Of a DNA stretch of 64,000 nucleotides, positions 18,238-26,601 are shown one piece after another. How positions within the stretch are numbered: the first letter of the stretch is position 1; each line of letters begins with the position of its first letter. Source of the DNA: Acinetobacter kookii (GTDB lineage: Bacteria > Pseudomonadota > Gammaproteobacteria > Pseudomonadales > Moraxellaceae); the NCBI RefSeq assembly GCF_900096895.1, contig NZ_FMYO01000001.1, forward strand, positions 806,001 through 870,000, read 5' to 3'. The position numbers and the translations under genes are program-made. The notes beneath the pieces are model-generated. The model was not told where the DNA came from, did no database searches, and saw only the letters and a list, made by a program, of their open reading frames with translations.

Positions 18238-19422
18238 TTAAAAATTATACATAAACAGTAAATTCAGCAGCCGGCTATGGCCTGCTGCATCTCCTTGCGC
18301 CAAAGAACCGGCATCACCACCAATGAATACATCATTTTTACCGGTGATATATTCGGCTGCCAGCGAAAACTGCTTAACATCCAGCTGAGCACCCAAAATA
18401 TTGCGTGTAGATGTGGCAAAACCGGACTTCTCTTTGTCAAAGACGGTATAGCTGACATAAGGCGTCAGATCGTAATCTTTGTAAAAATCAGTCATTTGAT
18501 AATCCAGATTCGCCACATAATAATTGGCTTTATTGGCCACATGATACTTCGATTCAAAAGAACCTACCGTCGCATAATCTGGATTCTCTACAGCCTGGGT
18601 ATCTGCGCGATTCTGTCCGGCAGTCAGGGTCAGGTTTGCATTCTGGTAGTTTAAGCGACCAAACACATTCCATGCATTGCGATGCCCGGTTTGACCATTG
18701 CGGTTATTTTCCAAATCTGAATACCAGTAAGAGCCGCCGACATTCAGCTTAACCGGGCTGTCCTGCAGCGGAATCTGCTGATTGATGCGTGCAACCCACA
18801 TGTTTTTTTCTTCAATGTCATCGGTGCTGGCATCTTCCGGCTTGACATAATTGGCCGCATAACGCGCCGCATCATCACCAGTGCCGGCAAAACTTCCCCC
18901 ATCACGCACAAAATAAGCCACATTGACCTTGGTATTTGTACCGAGCTGCTGCTGCCAGTTAATACCCAGATTATGCACATCTTCCAGTCCGGCATTGTCC
19001 ATTGAACTGCCGTACCAGCTGCTGCTCCAGAAGCGGCCAATACCAAAAGGCATATCTTGCAGACCCATGGTGATGCGGCTGTCATCATTCAGCTTATAGC
19101 CCAGGTTGGCATTCACCAAGGTTGAAAAATCACACAGGGTATCATTTTGATAGCAACGGTATTCCACATCGCCGAACAATGACTTGGCATCATATTTCAG
19201 GCTGAGTTTCGCCGCATTAAACTTTAATTTATGGTCACTGTCCGAATAATCCTTATCCTGATAATTCGCTCGTAGCCACCCCGATACGGTCAGTTTGCCT
19301 AAATCGGTATCGGCATCTCCCCAAGAGAGCGTATCTGCCTGCACGGTGGCAGACATCGTAAGGGTACTGGCGACAAGCGCACAGAACGAAAATGGTTTCA
19401 CTAAAAAACGTTGCGACATCAT
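18238..19422 (-). CDS. Putative outer-membrane porin
   Basis: A 394-residue protein with a signal peptide (MMSQRFLVKPFSFCALVAST, cleavage near VQA-D) and alternating beta-strand pattern throughout, ending in a phenylalanine (LLFMYNF), the usual mark of an outer-membrane barrel. A close cysteine pair (CYQNDTLCD near residue 110) could form a disulfide loop. I do not recognise the exact porin family. It lies between gabT and gdhA, suggesting uptake of GABA or related amino acids, but no GabR-type operator precedes it, so it may be regulated separately. Confidence 0.78.
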   Translation of the reverse strand: MMSQRFLVKPFSFCALVASTLTMSATVQADTLSWGDADTDLGKLTVSGWLRANYQDKDYSDSDHKLKFNAAKLSLKYDAKSLFGDVEYRCYQNDTLCDFSTLVNANLGYKLNDDSRITMGLQDMPFGIGRFWSSSWYGSSMDNAGLEDVHNLGINWQQQLGTNTKVNVAYFVRDGGSFAGTGDDAARYAANYVKPEDASTDDIEEKNMWVARINQQIPLQDSPVKLNVGGSYWYSDLENNRNGQTGHRNAWNVFGRLNYQNANLTLTAGQNRADTQAVENPDYATVGSFESKYHVANKANYYVANLDYQMTDFYKDYDLTPYVSYTVFDKEKSGFATSTRNILGAQLDVKQFSLAAEYITGKNDVFIGGDAGSLAQGDAAGHSRLLNLLFMYNF

Positions 19423-19564
19423 AGAAGCCCCAAAAAAGAAATAATAATCTTCAAAACCAGGTCACTGGCATAAGCAAAATTTCTGACCAAATCGAATCAG
19501 CAAAGGCGTTAAATATCCAAACTTATGCCGGGTCAAATATTGCATCCTGCAAGAGACCCTACCC

Positions 19565-20848
19565 TTAACCTGGATAGATGCCGCGCTCTTGGCGAGCCAT
19601 CAAAATCCGTTCACATGCCAAAATATAAGCTGCGGTACGTAAAGAACATCCGGCCTGCATGGCCTTAAGCCAAACGTCATGCACGGCATTTTTCATGATT
19701 ACGTCCATGCGCTGATTGATTTCTTCTTCTGTCCAGAAATAGCTGGCAAGGTCTTGTACCCATTCGAAATAGCTGACAGTCACGCCACCGGCATTGCAGA
19801 TCACGTCCGGTACAACCGTGATTTGACGCTGACTCAGGATTTCATCCGCTTCAGTGAGGGTCGGACCATTAGCCCCTTCCAAAATGATCTTGGCTTGAAT
19901 GGTTTGGGCAACCTGCACATCAATCACCCCTTCCAGTGCCGCCGGAATAAATACTTCTGCGGGAATTTGCCAGAATTTTGCCGCCGTGATTTCGTCGCTT
20001 GCAGCAAATCCCTGAATCTTGTGATGGGTGTTTGAATATTCCATTAACTTGGGAATATCAATGCCTTGTTCCTGATATAGGGTTGCGGAATGATCCTGTA
20101 CGCAAATCACTTTGCTGCCATTTTCATGAAACAGCAAGGCGGCTTCGCTGCCGACATTCCCAAATCCCTGCACGCACACCCGGGCATCCTTTAAATCCAG
20201 GTCAATTTGCTGAGCCACTTCACGTCCGCTAATATACACGCCACGTCCTGTAGCTTTACTGCGGCCTAAAGAACCGCCAAGATGCACGGGTTTTCCGGTC
20301 ACCACACCGGTAATGGTAGAACCGGCATTCATGGAAAAGGTGTCCATCATCCAGGCCATGATTTGCGGATTTGTCCCCACATCCGGTGCCGGAATATCTT
20401 TTTGCGGCCCAATAACCAAATTGATTTCTGCGGTATAACGCCGTGTCAATCGTTCCAGTTCACGCTTGGATAACTGGCTTGGATCAACCCGTACCCCGCC
20501 TTTGGCACCACCAAAAGGTAAATTCAGCGCCGCACACTTAATCGTCATCCATGCAGACAGTGCCATCACTTCATCTAGATTGACATCCGGATGGAAGCGT
20601 ACACCGCCCTTGCCCGGACCGCGGGTCAAATTATGCTGAACCCGATAACCTTCAAAATGCTGAACGCTGCCATCATCCATAATCACCGGAATATCCACAA
20701 TCAGGCTTCGTTTCGGGCGTCGCAACATATCCAGTCTTTCCCTGAGTTCACCCAGATAAGGAGCCACTTTATCCAGCTGTTTCAGATAATTGTTCCAGGC
20801 CGTCGTACCGTGCTCGGTATAGGTGAGCCCCTTCATCATTGTGTTCAT
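19565..20848 (-). CDS. gdhA: Glutamate dehydrogenase
   Basis: Oxidative deamination of glutamate to 2-oxoglutarate and ammonia, or the reverse. From ATG 20848 it has 427 residues, the size of hexameric small glutamate dehydrogenases; a longer frame upstream lacks conserved sequence and was not used. The catalytic region is [13 protein letters not shown] and [13 protein letters not shown], with the active-site lysines. The Rossmann motif is [15 protein letters not shown]. The short, RocG-like length suggests NAD dependence and a catabolic role. Next to gabT, it can regenerate the 2-oxoglutarate that GABA transamination consumes. Confidence 0.94.
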   Translation of the reverse strand: MNTMMKGLTYTEHGTTAWNNYLKQLDKVAPYLGELRERLDMLRRPKRSLIVDIPVIMDDGSVQHFEGYRVQHNLTRGPGKGGVRFHPDVNLDEVMALSAWMTIKCAALNLPFGGAKGGVRVDPSQLSKRELERLTRRYTAEINLVIGPQKDIPAPDVGTNPQIMAWMMDTFSMNAGSTITGVVTGKPVHLGGSLGRSKATGRGVYISGREVAQQIDLDLKDARVCVQGFGNVGSEAALLFHENGSKVICVQDHSATLYQEQGIDIPKLMEYSNTHHKIQGFAASDEITAAKFWQIPAEVFIPAALEGVIDVQVAQTIQAKIILEGANGPTLTEADEILSQRQITVVPDVICNAGGVTVSYFEWVQDLASYFWTEEEINQRMDVIMKNAVHDVWLKAMQAGCSLRTAAYILACERILMARQERGIYPG

Positions 20849-21122
20849 TGCATGATCCTGTTTTTTGTATGCAGACGCATTTCCTTGCGGCCGCAAAAAA
20901 TATAAATTTATCTCTGCTTGTCGGCATTTATTGATCCAGCTCTGTAGCCAGCGTGATCTGGGCTAAAACATACAGCATGGATTTTTCGCTTTGGCTTTAA
21001 CCAAGATATGTGTATATTGCCTGCCGTTTACAGGCCCGTATTTACATCCACTGCGCAAGAACGGGATACTTTACAATTACTGCCTGACCAGATTATTTTG
21101 CACATACCGATATCGCTCTCAC

Positions 21123-21154
21123 GAGAGCCACTTTGAATTTGTAGGAGAGAGCCA
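21123..21154 (+). promoter_or_regulatory. GabR operator overlapping the gabR ribosome-binding site
   Basis: GAGAGCCA at 21123-21130 and again at 21147-21154, 24 bp apart, in the orientation opposite (relative to the gene) to the gabT and gabP sites. The second half includes part of the GGAGAG ribosome-binding site before the TTG start at 21156. A regulator bound here would block its own expression. Confidence 0.72.
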
Positions 21155-21155
21155 A

Positions 21156-22658
21156 TTGCGTAGCTTGCTTGGAGACTATTTGCTGCAGCGATTACAGCAA
21201 GATATCGATGGAACATTGCAGCTGCGATTATTTCGCTGCTTGCGCAATGCCATAATTGATGGCGTATTGGCACCCAAGACTCGCCTTCCGGCATCCCGCG
21301 ATCTGGCCAAAGAGATCAAGGTTTCCCGCAATACGGTATTAAGCGCGTATGAACAATTACAGGCACAAGGCTATGTCGATGCCCGCACAGGACAAGGCAC
21401 CTGGGTCACAGATAAACTGCCTGAATCCTTTTTAGTCAAGGCGGAAAATAGCAACGCCCCTATTCAAGAAAAAAAATCTCAGCAAAGTTACAGCTTGTCT
21501 CAGCGCGGCTCTTACTTAATCGGCTATTCAGCAGCTTCGCCTTATCAATGGGGTGCCTTTGTCCCAGGTGCGCCAGATGTGACAGAGTTTCCGCATCACA
21601 TTTTTAGCAAAATTCAGACCCGTTTGAGCCGTGAACCGGAAATTACCCGCTTGATTTACAGCAATGCCGGCGGCTGTCTGGAACTGCGCCAAGAACTGGC
21701 GGAATATCTGAAAATTGCACGTTCGGTGCAATGCGATGCCGATCAAATCATTATTACCGAAGGCACGCATCAGGCGATTGATTTAGTCTCGCGTACCTTG
21801 AGCGACATTGGCGATGAAGTCTGGATCGAAGACCCAGCTTACTGGGGCGCCCGCAATATTTTGCGCATTAACGGGGTCAATCTGCGTTCACTACCGGTCG
21901 ATCAGGAAGGCATTATTCCTGATCTTGATCCGAAAGTACCTCCCAAGCTGATCTTTGTTACACCTTCCCACCAGTATCCCTTAGGTTCACATCTAAGCCT
22001 AGAACGGCGCAAACAGCTGATTGCAATTGCCCGGCAGCATAAAAGCTGGATTGTGGAAGATGATTATGACAGTGAATTCAGGTTTTCAGGCCAGCCCTAT
22101 CCGTCTTTACAAGGATTGGAACCTGATTCCCCGGTCATTTATATGGGCACATTCAGTAAAACCATTTATCCTGCACTGCGTATCGGCTATCTGGTGGTTC
22201 CGAAGAAACTGTTTTCCCCGCTGCGCATTGTGGCCTCAGAACTCTATCGCGGTGGACATTTAATTGATCAGAAGGCACTGGCAGAATTTATCCGTGAGGG
22301 CCATTATGAGGCGCATATCCGGCGCATGCGCTTACTCTACAGTAAACGCCATGCATTTCTGATTAATTTAATTCATCGCCATTTAGGTGAAGATTTTCTG
22401 CACGAATACAACACGGCAGCAGGCCTACACCTGATTTTAAAACTGCCAAGCAGCAGTGATGATGTCCTGATTGCGTCGAATGCACTTGATCAAGGTATTA
22501 AGGTCAGAGCCCTGTCGCAATACTATACCAAGCACTATTCTACCCGGCAGAAAGGATTACTGCTCGGTTTCGCCTGCGTGAGCGAACAAGAAATATTGGT
22601 GGCTTTCGGCGTACTGTTAAAATGCTTGCGCGACAATGGGATTCATACTTTAAATTAG
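21156..22658 (+). CDS. gabR: MocR/GabR-type regulator with aminotransferase domain
   Basis: Transcription factor of the GntR/MocR class: an N-terminal winged helix fused to an aminotransferase-like PLP domain that senses GABA. I chose TTG at 21156 because AGGAGAG lies just before it; this gives 500 residues. A longer frame from 20991 adds 55 residues without family character. The DNA-binding domain covers about residues 15-80, with RLPASRDLAKEIKVSRNTVL. The PLP domain includes FVTPSHQYPLGSHLSLERR and, at the cofactor lysine, YMGTFSKTIYPALRIGYL. In Bacillus, GabR activates gabTD with GABA and PLP and represses itself. The operators here fit that scheme. Confidence 0.93.
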   Translation: MRSLLGDYLLQRLQQDIDGTLQLRLFRCLRNAIIDGVLAPKTRLPASRDLAKEIKVSRNTVLSAYEQLQAQGYVDARTGQGTWVTDKLPESFLVKAENSNAPIQEKKSQQSYSLSQRGSYLIGYSAASPYQWGAFVPGAPDVTEFPHHIFSKIQTRLSREPEITRLIYSNAGGCLELRQELAEYLKIARSVQCDADQIIITEGTHQAIDLVSRTLSDIGDEVWIEDPAYWGARNILRINGVNLRSLPVDQEGIIPDLDPKVPPKLIFVTPSHQYPLGSHLSLERRKQLIAIARQHKSWIVEDDYDSEFRFSGQPYPSLQGLEPDSPVIYMGTFSKTIYPALRIGYLVVPKKLFSPLRIVASELYRGGHLIDQKALAEFIREGHYEAHIRRMRLLYSKRHAFLINLIHRHLGEDFLHEYNTAAGLHLILKLPSSSDDVLIASNALDQGIKVRALSQYYTKHYSTRQKGLLLGFACVSEQEILVAFGVLLKCLRDNGIHTLN

Positions 22659-22816
22659 TAAAATTTCGATTCTAATTAAAATTTTATTTTTAAAATCAAT
22701 ATATTTTCGGCCTGTTTTTAAACAAGGAGTAAAACCTTTTATGGCCCCTTCATTTTATTTAGTCTTTATTTTTCTGTAAACATTTCTTTCTGTAATTTTC
22801 ACCTTTTTAACGCAAT

Positions 22817-22848
22817 TGGCTCCCTTCAATAGCTAAAAAATGGCTCTC
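22817..22848 (-). promoter_or_regulatory. GabR operator upstream of gabP
   Basis: Read on the plus strand: AATTGGCTCCC then TGGCTCTCGT, with half-sites at 22817-22824 and 22841-22848, 24 bp apart. Orientation relative to gabP equals that at gabT. About 230 bases lie between the site and the gabP start. They contain a TTAAGTT-T-AACTTAA palindrome at 22955-22969 and no gene. Confidence 0.7.
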
Positions 22849-23075
22849 GTCACCTGACAACAAAAAAGAGAAATTAGCAGCATACATACACAGCATGTAA
22901 CAGTTTTGTAATCAAAGTGTGATTTTTCATGTGTTTATAGAAACATCGGCTTTATTAAGTTTAACTTAAAATTAATGAAGTGATTGCGAATTCGGTTACA
23001 GTTTCAAAGGATAGATAGTGTACACAAGGTAGAGAGCTCTATTGCTGTTGCACTATGGATATTAAGGGAAATTAT

Positions 23076-24521
23076 ATGGCAGAACATCAACATGTCTCCA
23101 CGCCCGATTCATCACACGGCTTAAAAAGTGGACTTAAGTCACGTCATCTTACAATGATCTCGATTGCCGGGGTAATTGGTGGCTCACTGTTCATTGGCTC
23201 TGGTAATGTAATCTACTCGGCAGGTCCCGCTGCAATTTTGGCCTATGCCTTTGGTGGATTGCTCATTCTATTAATCATGCGCATGCTGGGTGAAATGGCC
23301 GTTCTCAACCCGGATAGCGGTTCATTCTCAACTTATGCTGATCGTGCAATTGGCCGCTGGGCAGGTTTTACCATTGGCTGGCTGTATTGGTGTTCTTGGG
23401 CATTACTGATGGGCTGGGAAGCGTATGTCGCAGGTAAAATCCTCAACAGCTGGTTTCCGTTTATCCCCATCTGGGGCTACATGCTCCTAGTTATTGTGTC
23501 ATTGGTTGTCGTTAACTTACAAAATGTCAAAAACTATGGCGAATTTGAGTTTTGGTTTGCCCTGATCAAAGTGATCGCAATTGTTATTTTCTTGGTCATT
23601 GGTAGCTTGGCAGTTATGCACTTATGGCCGTGGAGCCAAGCAGGTGTGTCAGGTATTACCCATTTAACCTCTGAAGGTTTTATGCCCAATGGTTTCTCTG
23701 CGGTAATCACGGCATTACTCGGGGTTATGTTTGCCTACATTGGCGCTGAAATTGTGACGGTGGCTGCCGCAGAATCACAAAACCCTGCACGTGAAATCCG
23801 CAAAGCATCTAACTCAGTGGTATGGCGTATCATGTTGTTTTATGTCGGTTCAATGCTTATTACCGTCTGCCTTATTCCACATAACAATCCACTACTCAAA
23901 GACCCAACCTGGGGAACCTATAGTGTGACCTTAACTGCACTCGGTATTCCAGAAGCAAAACACATTGTCAATTTTGTGGTCCTGACTTCAGTGTGTAGCT
24001 GTTTTAACTCTGCACTCTATACCTGTTCACGTATGCTGTTTTCATTGTCAAAACGTCACGATGCACCGAAAAGCTTTGGTTTAATCAACCGTAATGGTAG
24101 TCCTTGGATGGGTGTTCTAGTGTCATCATCATTCGCTTTATTGGCAACCTACCTGACTGCCACTGAAAGTATGAATGTCTACGACATCTTTATGTTAGCG
24201 ACAGGTACAGCGGCACTCTATGTCTATCTCACCATTGCCTTTTCTCAATTACGTATGCGTAAGAAATTAGAAGCGGAAGGACAAGTGATTGACTTTAAAA
24301 TGTGGCTATTCCCTTGGCTGACTTATGTGGCAATCTTCTTTATTATTGGCGCCCTGATTACCATGCTGGTTGAAGGAACATATTTCAAAGAAGTGACTTA
24401 TACCAGCTTGCTTGCGCTCTTTATTGTCGGATTAGGCATCTGTGCACAAAAATTCAATTGGGGTAAAGATTCACAAAAAAAAATTTCACAAAATAGAATA
24501 AACTTGAGCGACAATATTTAA
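23076..24521 (+). CDS. gabP: GABA permease (APC family)
   Basis: Inner-membrane amino-acid:proton symporter of the APC superfamily, most like GabP. I chose ATG 23076 because TTAAGGGA lies seven bases upstream; a start at 23055 adds seven residues. It has 481 residues and twelve predicted helices. The first one carries the APC signature HLTMISIAGVIGGSLFIGSG, and LGVMFAYIGAEIVTVAAAES follows in helix 6, with PAREIRKASNSVVWRI in the next loop. The operator upstream and the gab genes nearby support GABA as substrate. Related amino acids cannot be excluded. Confidence 0.92.
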   Translation: MAEHQHVSTPDSSHGLKSGLKSRHLTMISIAGVIGGSLFIGSGNVIYSAGPAAILAYAFGGLLILLIMRMLGEMAVLNPDSGSFSTYADRAIGRWAGFTIGWLYWCSWALLMGWEAYVAGKILNSWFPFIPIWGYMLLVIVSLVVVNLQNVKNYGEFEFWFALIKVIAIVIFLVIGSLAVMHLWPWSQAGVSGITHLTSEGFMPNGFSAVITALLGVMFAYIGAEIVTVAAAESQNPAREIRKASNSVVWRIMLFYVGSMLITVCLIPHNNPLLKDPTWGTYSVTLTALGIPEAKHIVNFVVLTSVCSCFNSALYTCSRMLFSLSKRHDAPKSFGLINRNGSPWMGVLVSSSFALLATYLTATESMNVYDIFMLATGTAALYVYLTIAFSQLRMRKKLEAEGQVIDFKMWLFPWLTYVAIFFIIGALITMLVEGTYFKEVTYTSLLALFIVGLGICAQKFNWGKDSQKKISQNRINLSDNI

Positions 24522-24567
24522 TGCTCAAGCTGATAAAATAAATCTTGCTGACAGAATCAGACCCAGC

Positions 24568-24604
24568 TGGTAGGTGAATGTTTAATCTAAATTTTCACCT
24601 ACCA
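24568..24604. repeat. 11-bp inverted repeat downstream of gabP
   Basis: TGGTAGGTGAA (24568-24578) and TTCACCTACCA (24594-24604) form a perfect 11-bp stem 46 bases after the gabP stop. No U-run follows on either strand, so it may be a message-protecting hairpin or a Rho-dependent end, not a classical terminator. Confidence 0.6.
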
Positions 24605-24671
24605 ATCGCAATAAAAAAATCTTTTATCATTCAAAAACTGCTCTTCTTTGATCAGCAGGCTTTCCAAGCCA

Positions 24672-25271
24672 TTAAACTGTTGCATCCTGTTTGGCATACT
24701 TTTCCATTAGTCTTAACCATTTTTCACGTTTTAGCTCACTTGAACCGCGAACAGAACCAATATAAGCCGTTTTGATCTTTTTTATACCGCAGAATGCTAA
24801 GGTGGTTTTTTTCAGCTGCCGAGTACTCGGTTCACCATAATACCATTTATAGAACCAGCCCGGCTGGTCCAATGTGGTGATGATTCTGGCTGTTTTATTG
24901 AATAAATGCCCTTGGATATGGTGGCTGTTCTCCACATAACTAAAAGCAGTACTAGGCAAAAATACACGGTCAATAAAACCCTTTGTTATTGCAGGCAGTC
25001 CGCCCCACCATACTGGAAAAATCCAGACCAAATGATCAGCAAGCTGAATTTTTTTCCAAGCCTCTTTTAAATCCGGCTCGAGCTCCATTCTCTTTTCATA
25101 GCCATGTTTCAAATTAGGATCAAAATGCAAGAGCCCTACTTCAATCAAATCAACCTGTACATTGGACTTTACCAGATAAGATACATAGGCTTCGGTTAAG
25201 GCAGCATTAAAACTGGTTTTTGAAGGATGCCCATTAATAACAACGATTTGTTTATCTGTACTCAAACTCAT
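24672..25271 (-). CDS. NAD(P)H dehydrogenase (quinone)-like flavoprotein
   Basis: A 199-residue flavodoxin-fold protein of the KefF/NQO1-like group. VVINGHPSKTSFNAALTEAYV is the FMN-binding start, and DHLVWIFPVWWGGLPAITKGFIDRVFLP is the second conserved segment with the WW-G-P flavin contact. FNKTARIITTLDQPGWFY follows. Such enzymes reduce quinones by two electrons and protect against electrophiles. It is divergent from a TetR regulator with a palindrome between them, a common arrangement for quinone- or drug-induced reductases. The natural substrate is unknown. Confidence 0.88.
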   Translation of the reverse strand: MSLSTDKQIVVINGHPSKTSFNAALTEAYVSYLVKSNVQVDLIEVGLLHFDPNLKHGYEKRMELEPDLKEAWKKIQLADHLVWIFPVWWGGLPAITKGFIDRVFLPSTAFSYVENSHHIQGHLFNKTARIITTLDQPGWFYKWYYGEPSTRQLKKTTLAFCGIKKIKTAYIGSVRGSSELKREKWLRLMEKYAKQDATV

Positions 25272-25353
25272 AACAATCTCTATAATTGAACCATATTTTT
25301 CAAATTACAAGTGATATCTGAAAACAAGTAGCAAATTTATCGTATAAAATTTA

Positions 25354-25371
25354 AGATATCAATTGTTATCT
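25354..25371. promoter_or_regulatory. Palindromic TetR-type operator
   Basis: AGATATCAATTGTTATCT is an 18-bp palindrome with one mismatched pair, ending 16 bases before the tetR start. A related half (GTGATATC) lies near 25310, closer to the divergent reductase gene. The placement suits autorepression and repression of the reductase. Confidence 0.55.
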
Positions 25372-25387
25372 CATTTCTTTTATCTTT

Positions 25388-26011
25388 ATGAATCCAGCAA
25401 AACTTTCACGCGATGAAAAACAGCTTAAAACCCGTCTGGCGCTCATTGAATCTGGATTTTCACTCATTTCCAGTCATGGTTATGGGGCAGTTTCTATTAG
25501 AAATATCTCCAAGCATGCCAATTATACTCAAGGGGCTTTTTATTCTAATTTCAGCAACAAAGAAGATTTTTTATCGGAATTAATGCGATTACAGTTTGAA
25601 AAGGAAAATATTCAGCTTCAGAAAATAATATCCACAGAAAACTCAAATATTGATCATACTATTGATGGACTCCGGATTTGGCTTAGTGATTTTTTTAATA
25701 ATTTTGAATGGTTAAAAATATCCATTGAACTGCAATTATATGCAGCTCGTGATCAAGCTTTTGCATTGGAATATCAAAAAATTTGGCAGACGCATCAAGA
25801 TGAAGTCGCCAGAATTTTAAGCAGACTCATTCCAGCAACGCAATTGGTCGATCAGAAGCGTATTGAGAACATAACTGTTGAACTCATCTCGTTAAGTTAT
25901 GGTTTAGCCTTGCAATATATGATTTTTAAAGATGACATTGAAAAATATATAGATATTATTATTAAAAGTTTAAACCACAGTCTTGAAGTCCTAAATACGG
26001 ATATAAATTGA
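25388..26011 (+). CDS. TetR-family regulator
   Basis: A 207-residue one-domain-plus-sensor repressor. The N-terminal helix-turn-helix is clear: ALIESGFSLISSHGYGAVSIRNISKHANYTQGAFYSNFSNKEDFL, covering about residues 17-62. The C-terminal ligand domain is not family-specific and contains NNFEWLKISIELQLYAARD. It is divergent from the quinone reductase-like gene and probably controls it and itself. No clear ribosome-binding site precedes the start (TTTTATCTTTATG), so translation may be weak. The inducer is unknown. Confidence 0.9.
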   Translation: MNPAKLSRDEKQLKTRLALIESGFSLISSHGYGAVSIRNISKHANYTQGAFYSNFSNKEDFLSELMRLQFEKENIQLQKIISTENSNIDHTIDGLRIWLSDFFNNFEWLKISIELQLYAARDQAFALEYQKIWQTHQDEVARILSRLIPATQLVDQKRIENITVELISLSYGLALQYMIFKDDIEKYIDIIIKSLNHSLEVLNTDIN

Positions 26012-26066
26012 AGCCAATGTCTAACAACTAGAAGTAAGCTACATTTTTATAATAAATATATGAAAA

Positions 26067-26092
26067 TAAAAAAGCCACTTATTTAAGTGGCT
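26067..26092 (-). terminator. Terminator of ssrA
   Basis: AGCCACTT-ATTT-AAGTGGCT at 26073-26092 is a perfect 8-bp stem; on the minus strand a T-rich tail (TTTTTTATTTTC) follows. It lies 18 bases past the tmRNA 3' end, and its reverse side could also stop tetR transcription. Confidence 0.8.
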
Positions 26093-26110
26093 GATTTATA
26101 ACAAGAATTT

Positions 26111-26470
26111 TGGTGGAGGTGGCGGGAGTTGAACCCGCGTCCGCCAGCACTACGCTCGAGAATACTACATGCTTAGATATCGTCTATTGTTTTAACTCTT
26201 TGTGACCCGACGAACAGGGTACAAATCGCGATCCTCTAAGTTTAGTACAAAGCCCCGAGGCTTGGCTTTATACGGACTTGTGTGCGTGCGCTTCAGTCGG
26301 GATCTCTAACCACAAGTATTCAGAGATGCGGACAAGCTGCCCTTAGGCAGCTAGAGCGTATGATTCGTCGTTTGCGACTATTAAAATGCAAATTTGATTT
26401 ACGAGAGAAAATGCGCTCTCGACATGCATCTATGAGTTTCATCACCAGCGTCGAAGCCAGAAACACCCCC
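26111..26470 (-). ncRNA. ssrA: tmRNA
   Basis: Transfer-messenger RNA that rescues stalled ribosomes. The 5' end reads GGGGGTGTTTCTGGCTTCGA and the 3' end GGTTCAACTCCCGCCACCTC then CACCA, which together form the tRNA-Ala-like half with an encoded CCA. It is about 360 nt, a one-piece tmRNA. The tag frame at 26375-26343 decodes as ANDESYALAA then TAA. The alanyl-type acceptor and the C-terminal LAA degron are as expected. Ends are estimated to within a few bases. Confidence 0.96.
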
Positions 26471-26601
26471 AAAGTAATCACAATCATAACATAAATGTTC
26501 AAACCCGCAGCGCGTTTTTTAAACATTTACACAAACAGATGCGATTAATTCAATAATTGCGTTAATATTTTATTTTTCAAGTCCTATAAAAGAAAAAAAT
26601 T

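Noticed and set aside
26111..26160. A tRNA gene at the 3' end of ssrA
   Set aside because: The T-arm and acceptor with CCA belong to the tRNA-like half of tmRNA; no anticodon arm is present.
26282..26526. Short open frames on both strands within the tmRNA gene
   Set aside because: The sequence is fully explained by ssrA; only the ten-codon tag frame is translated.
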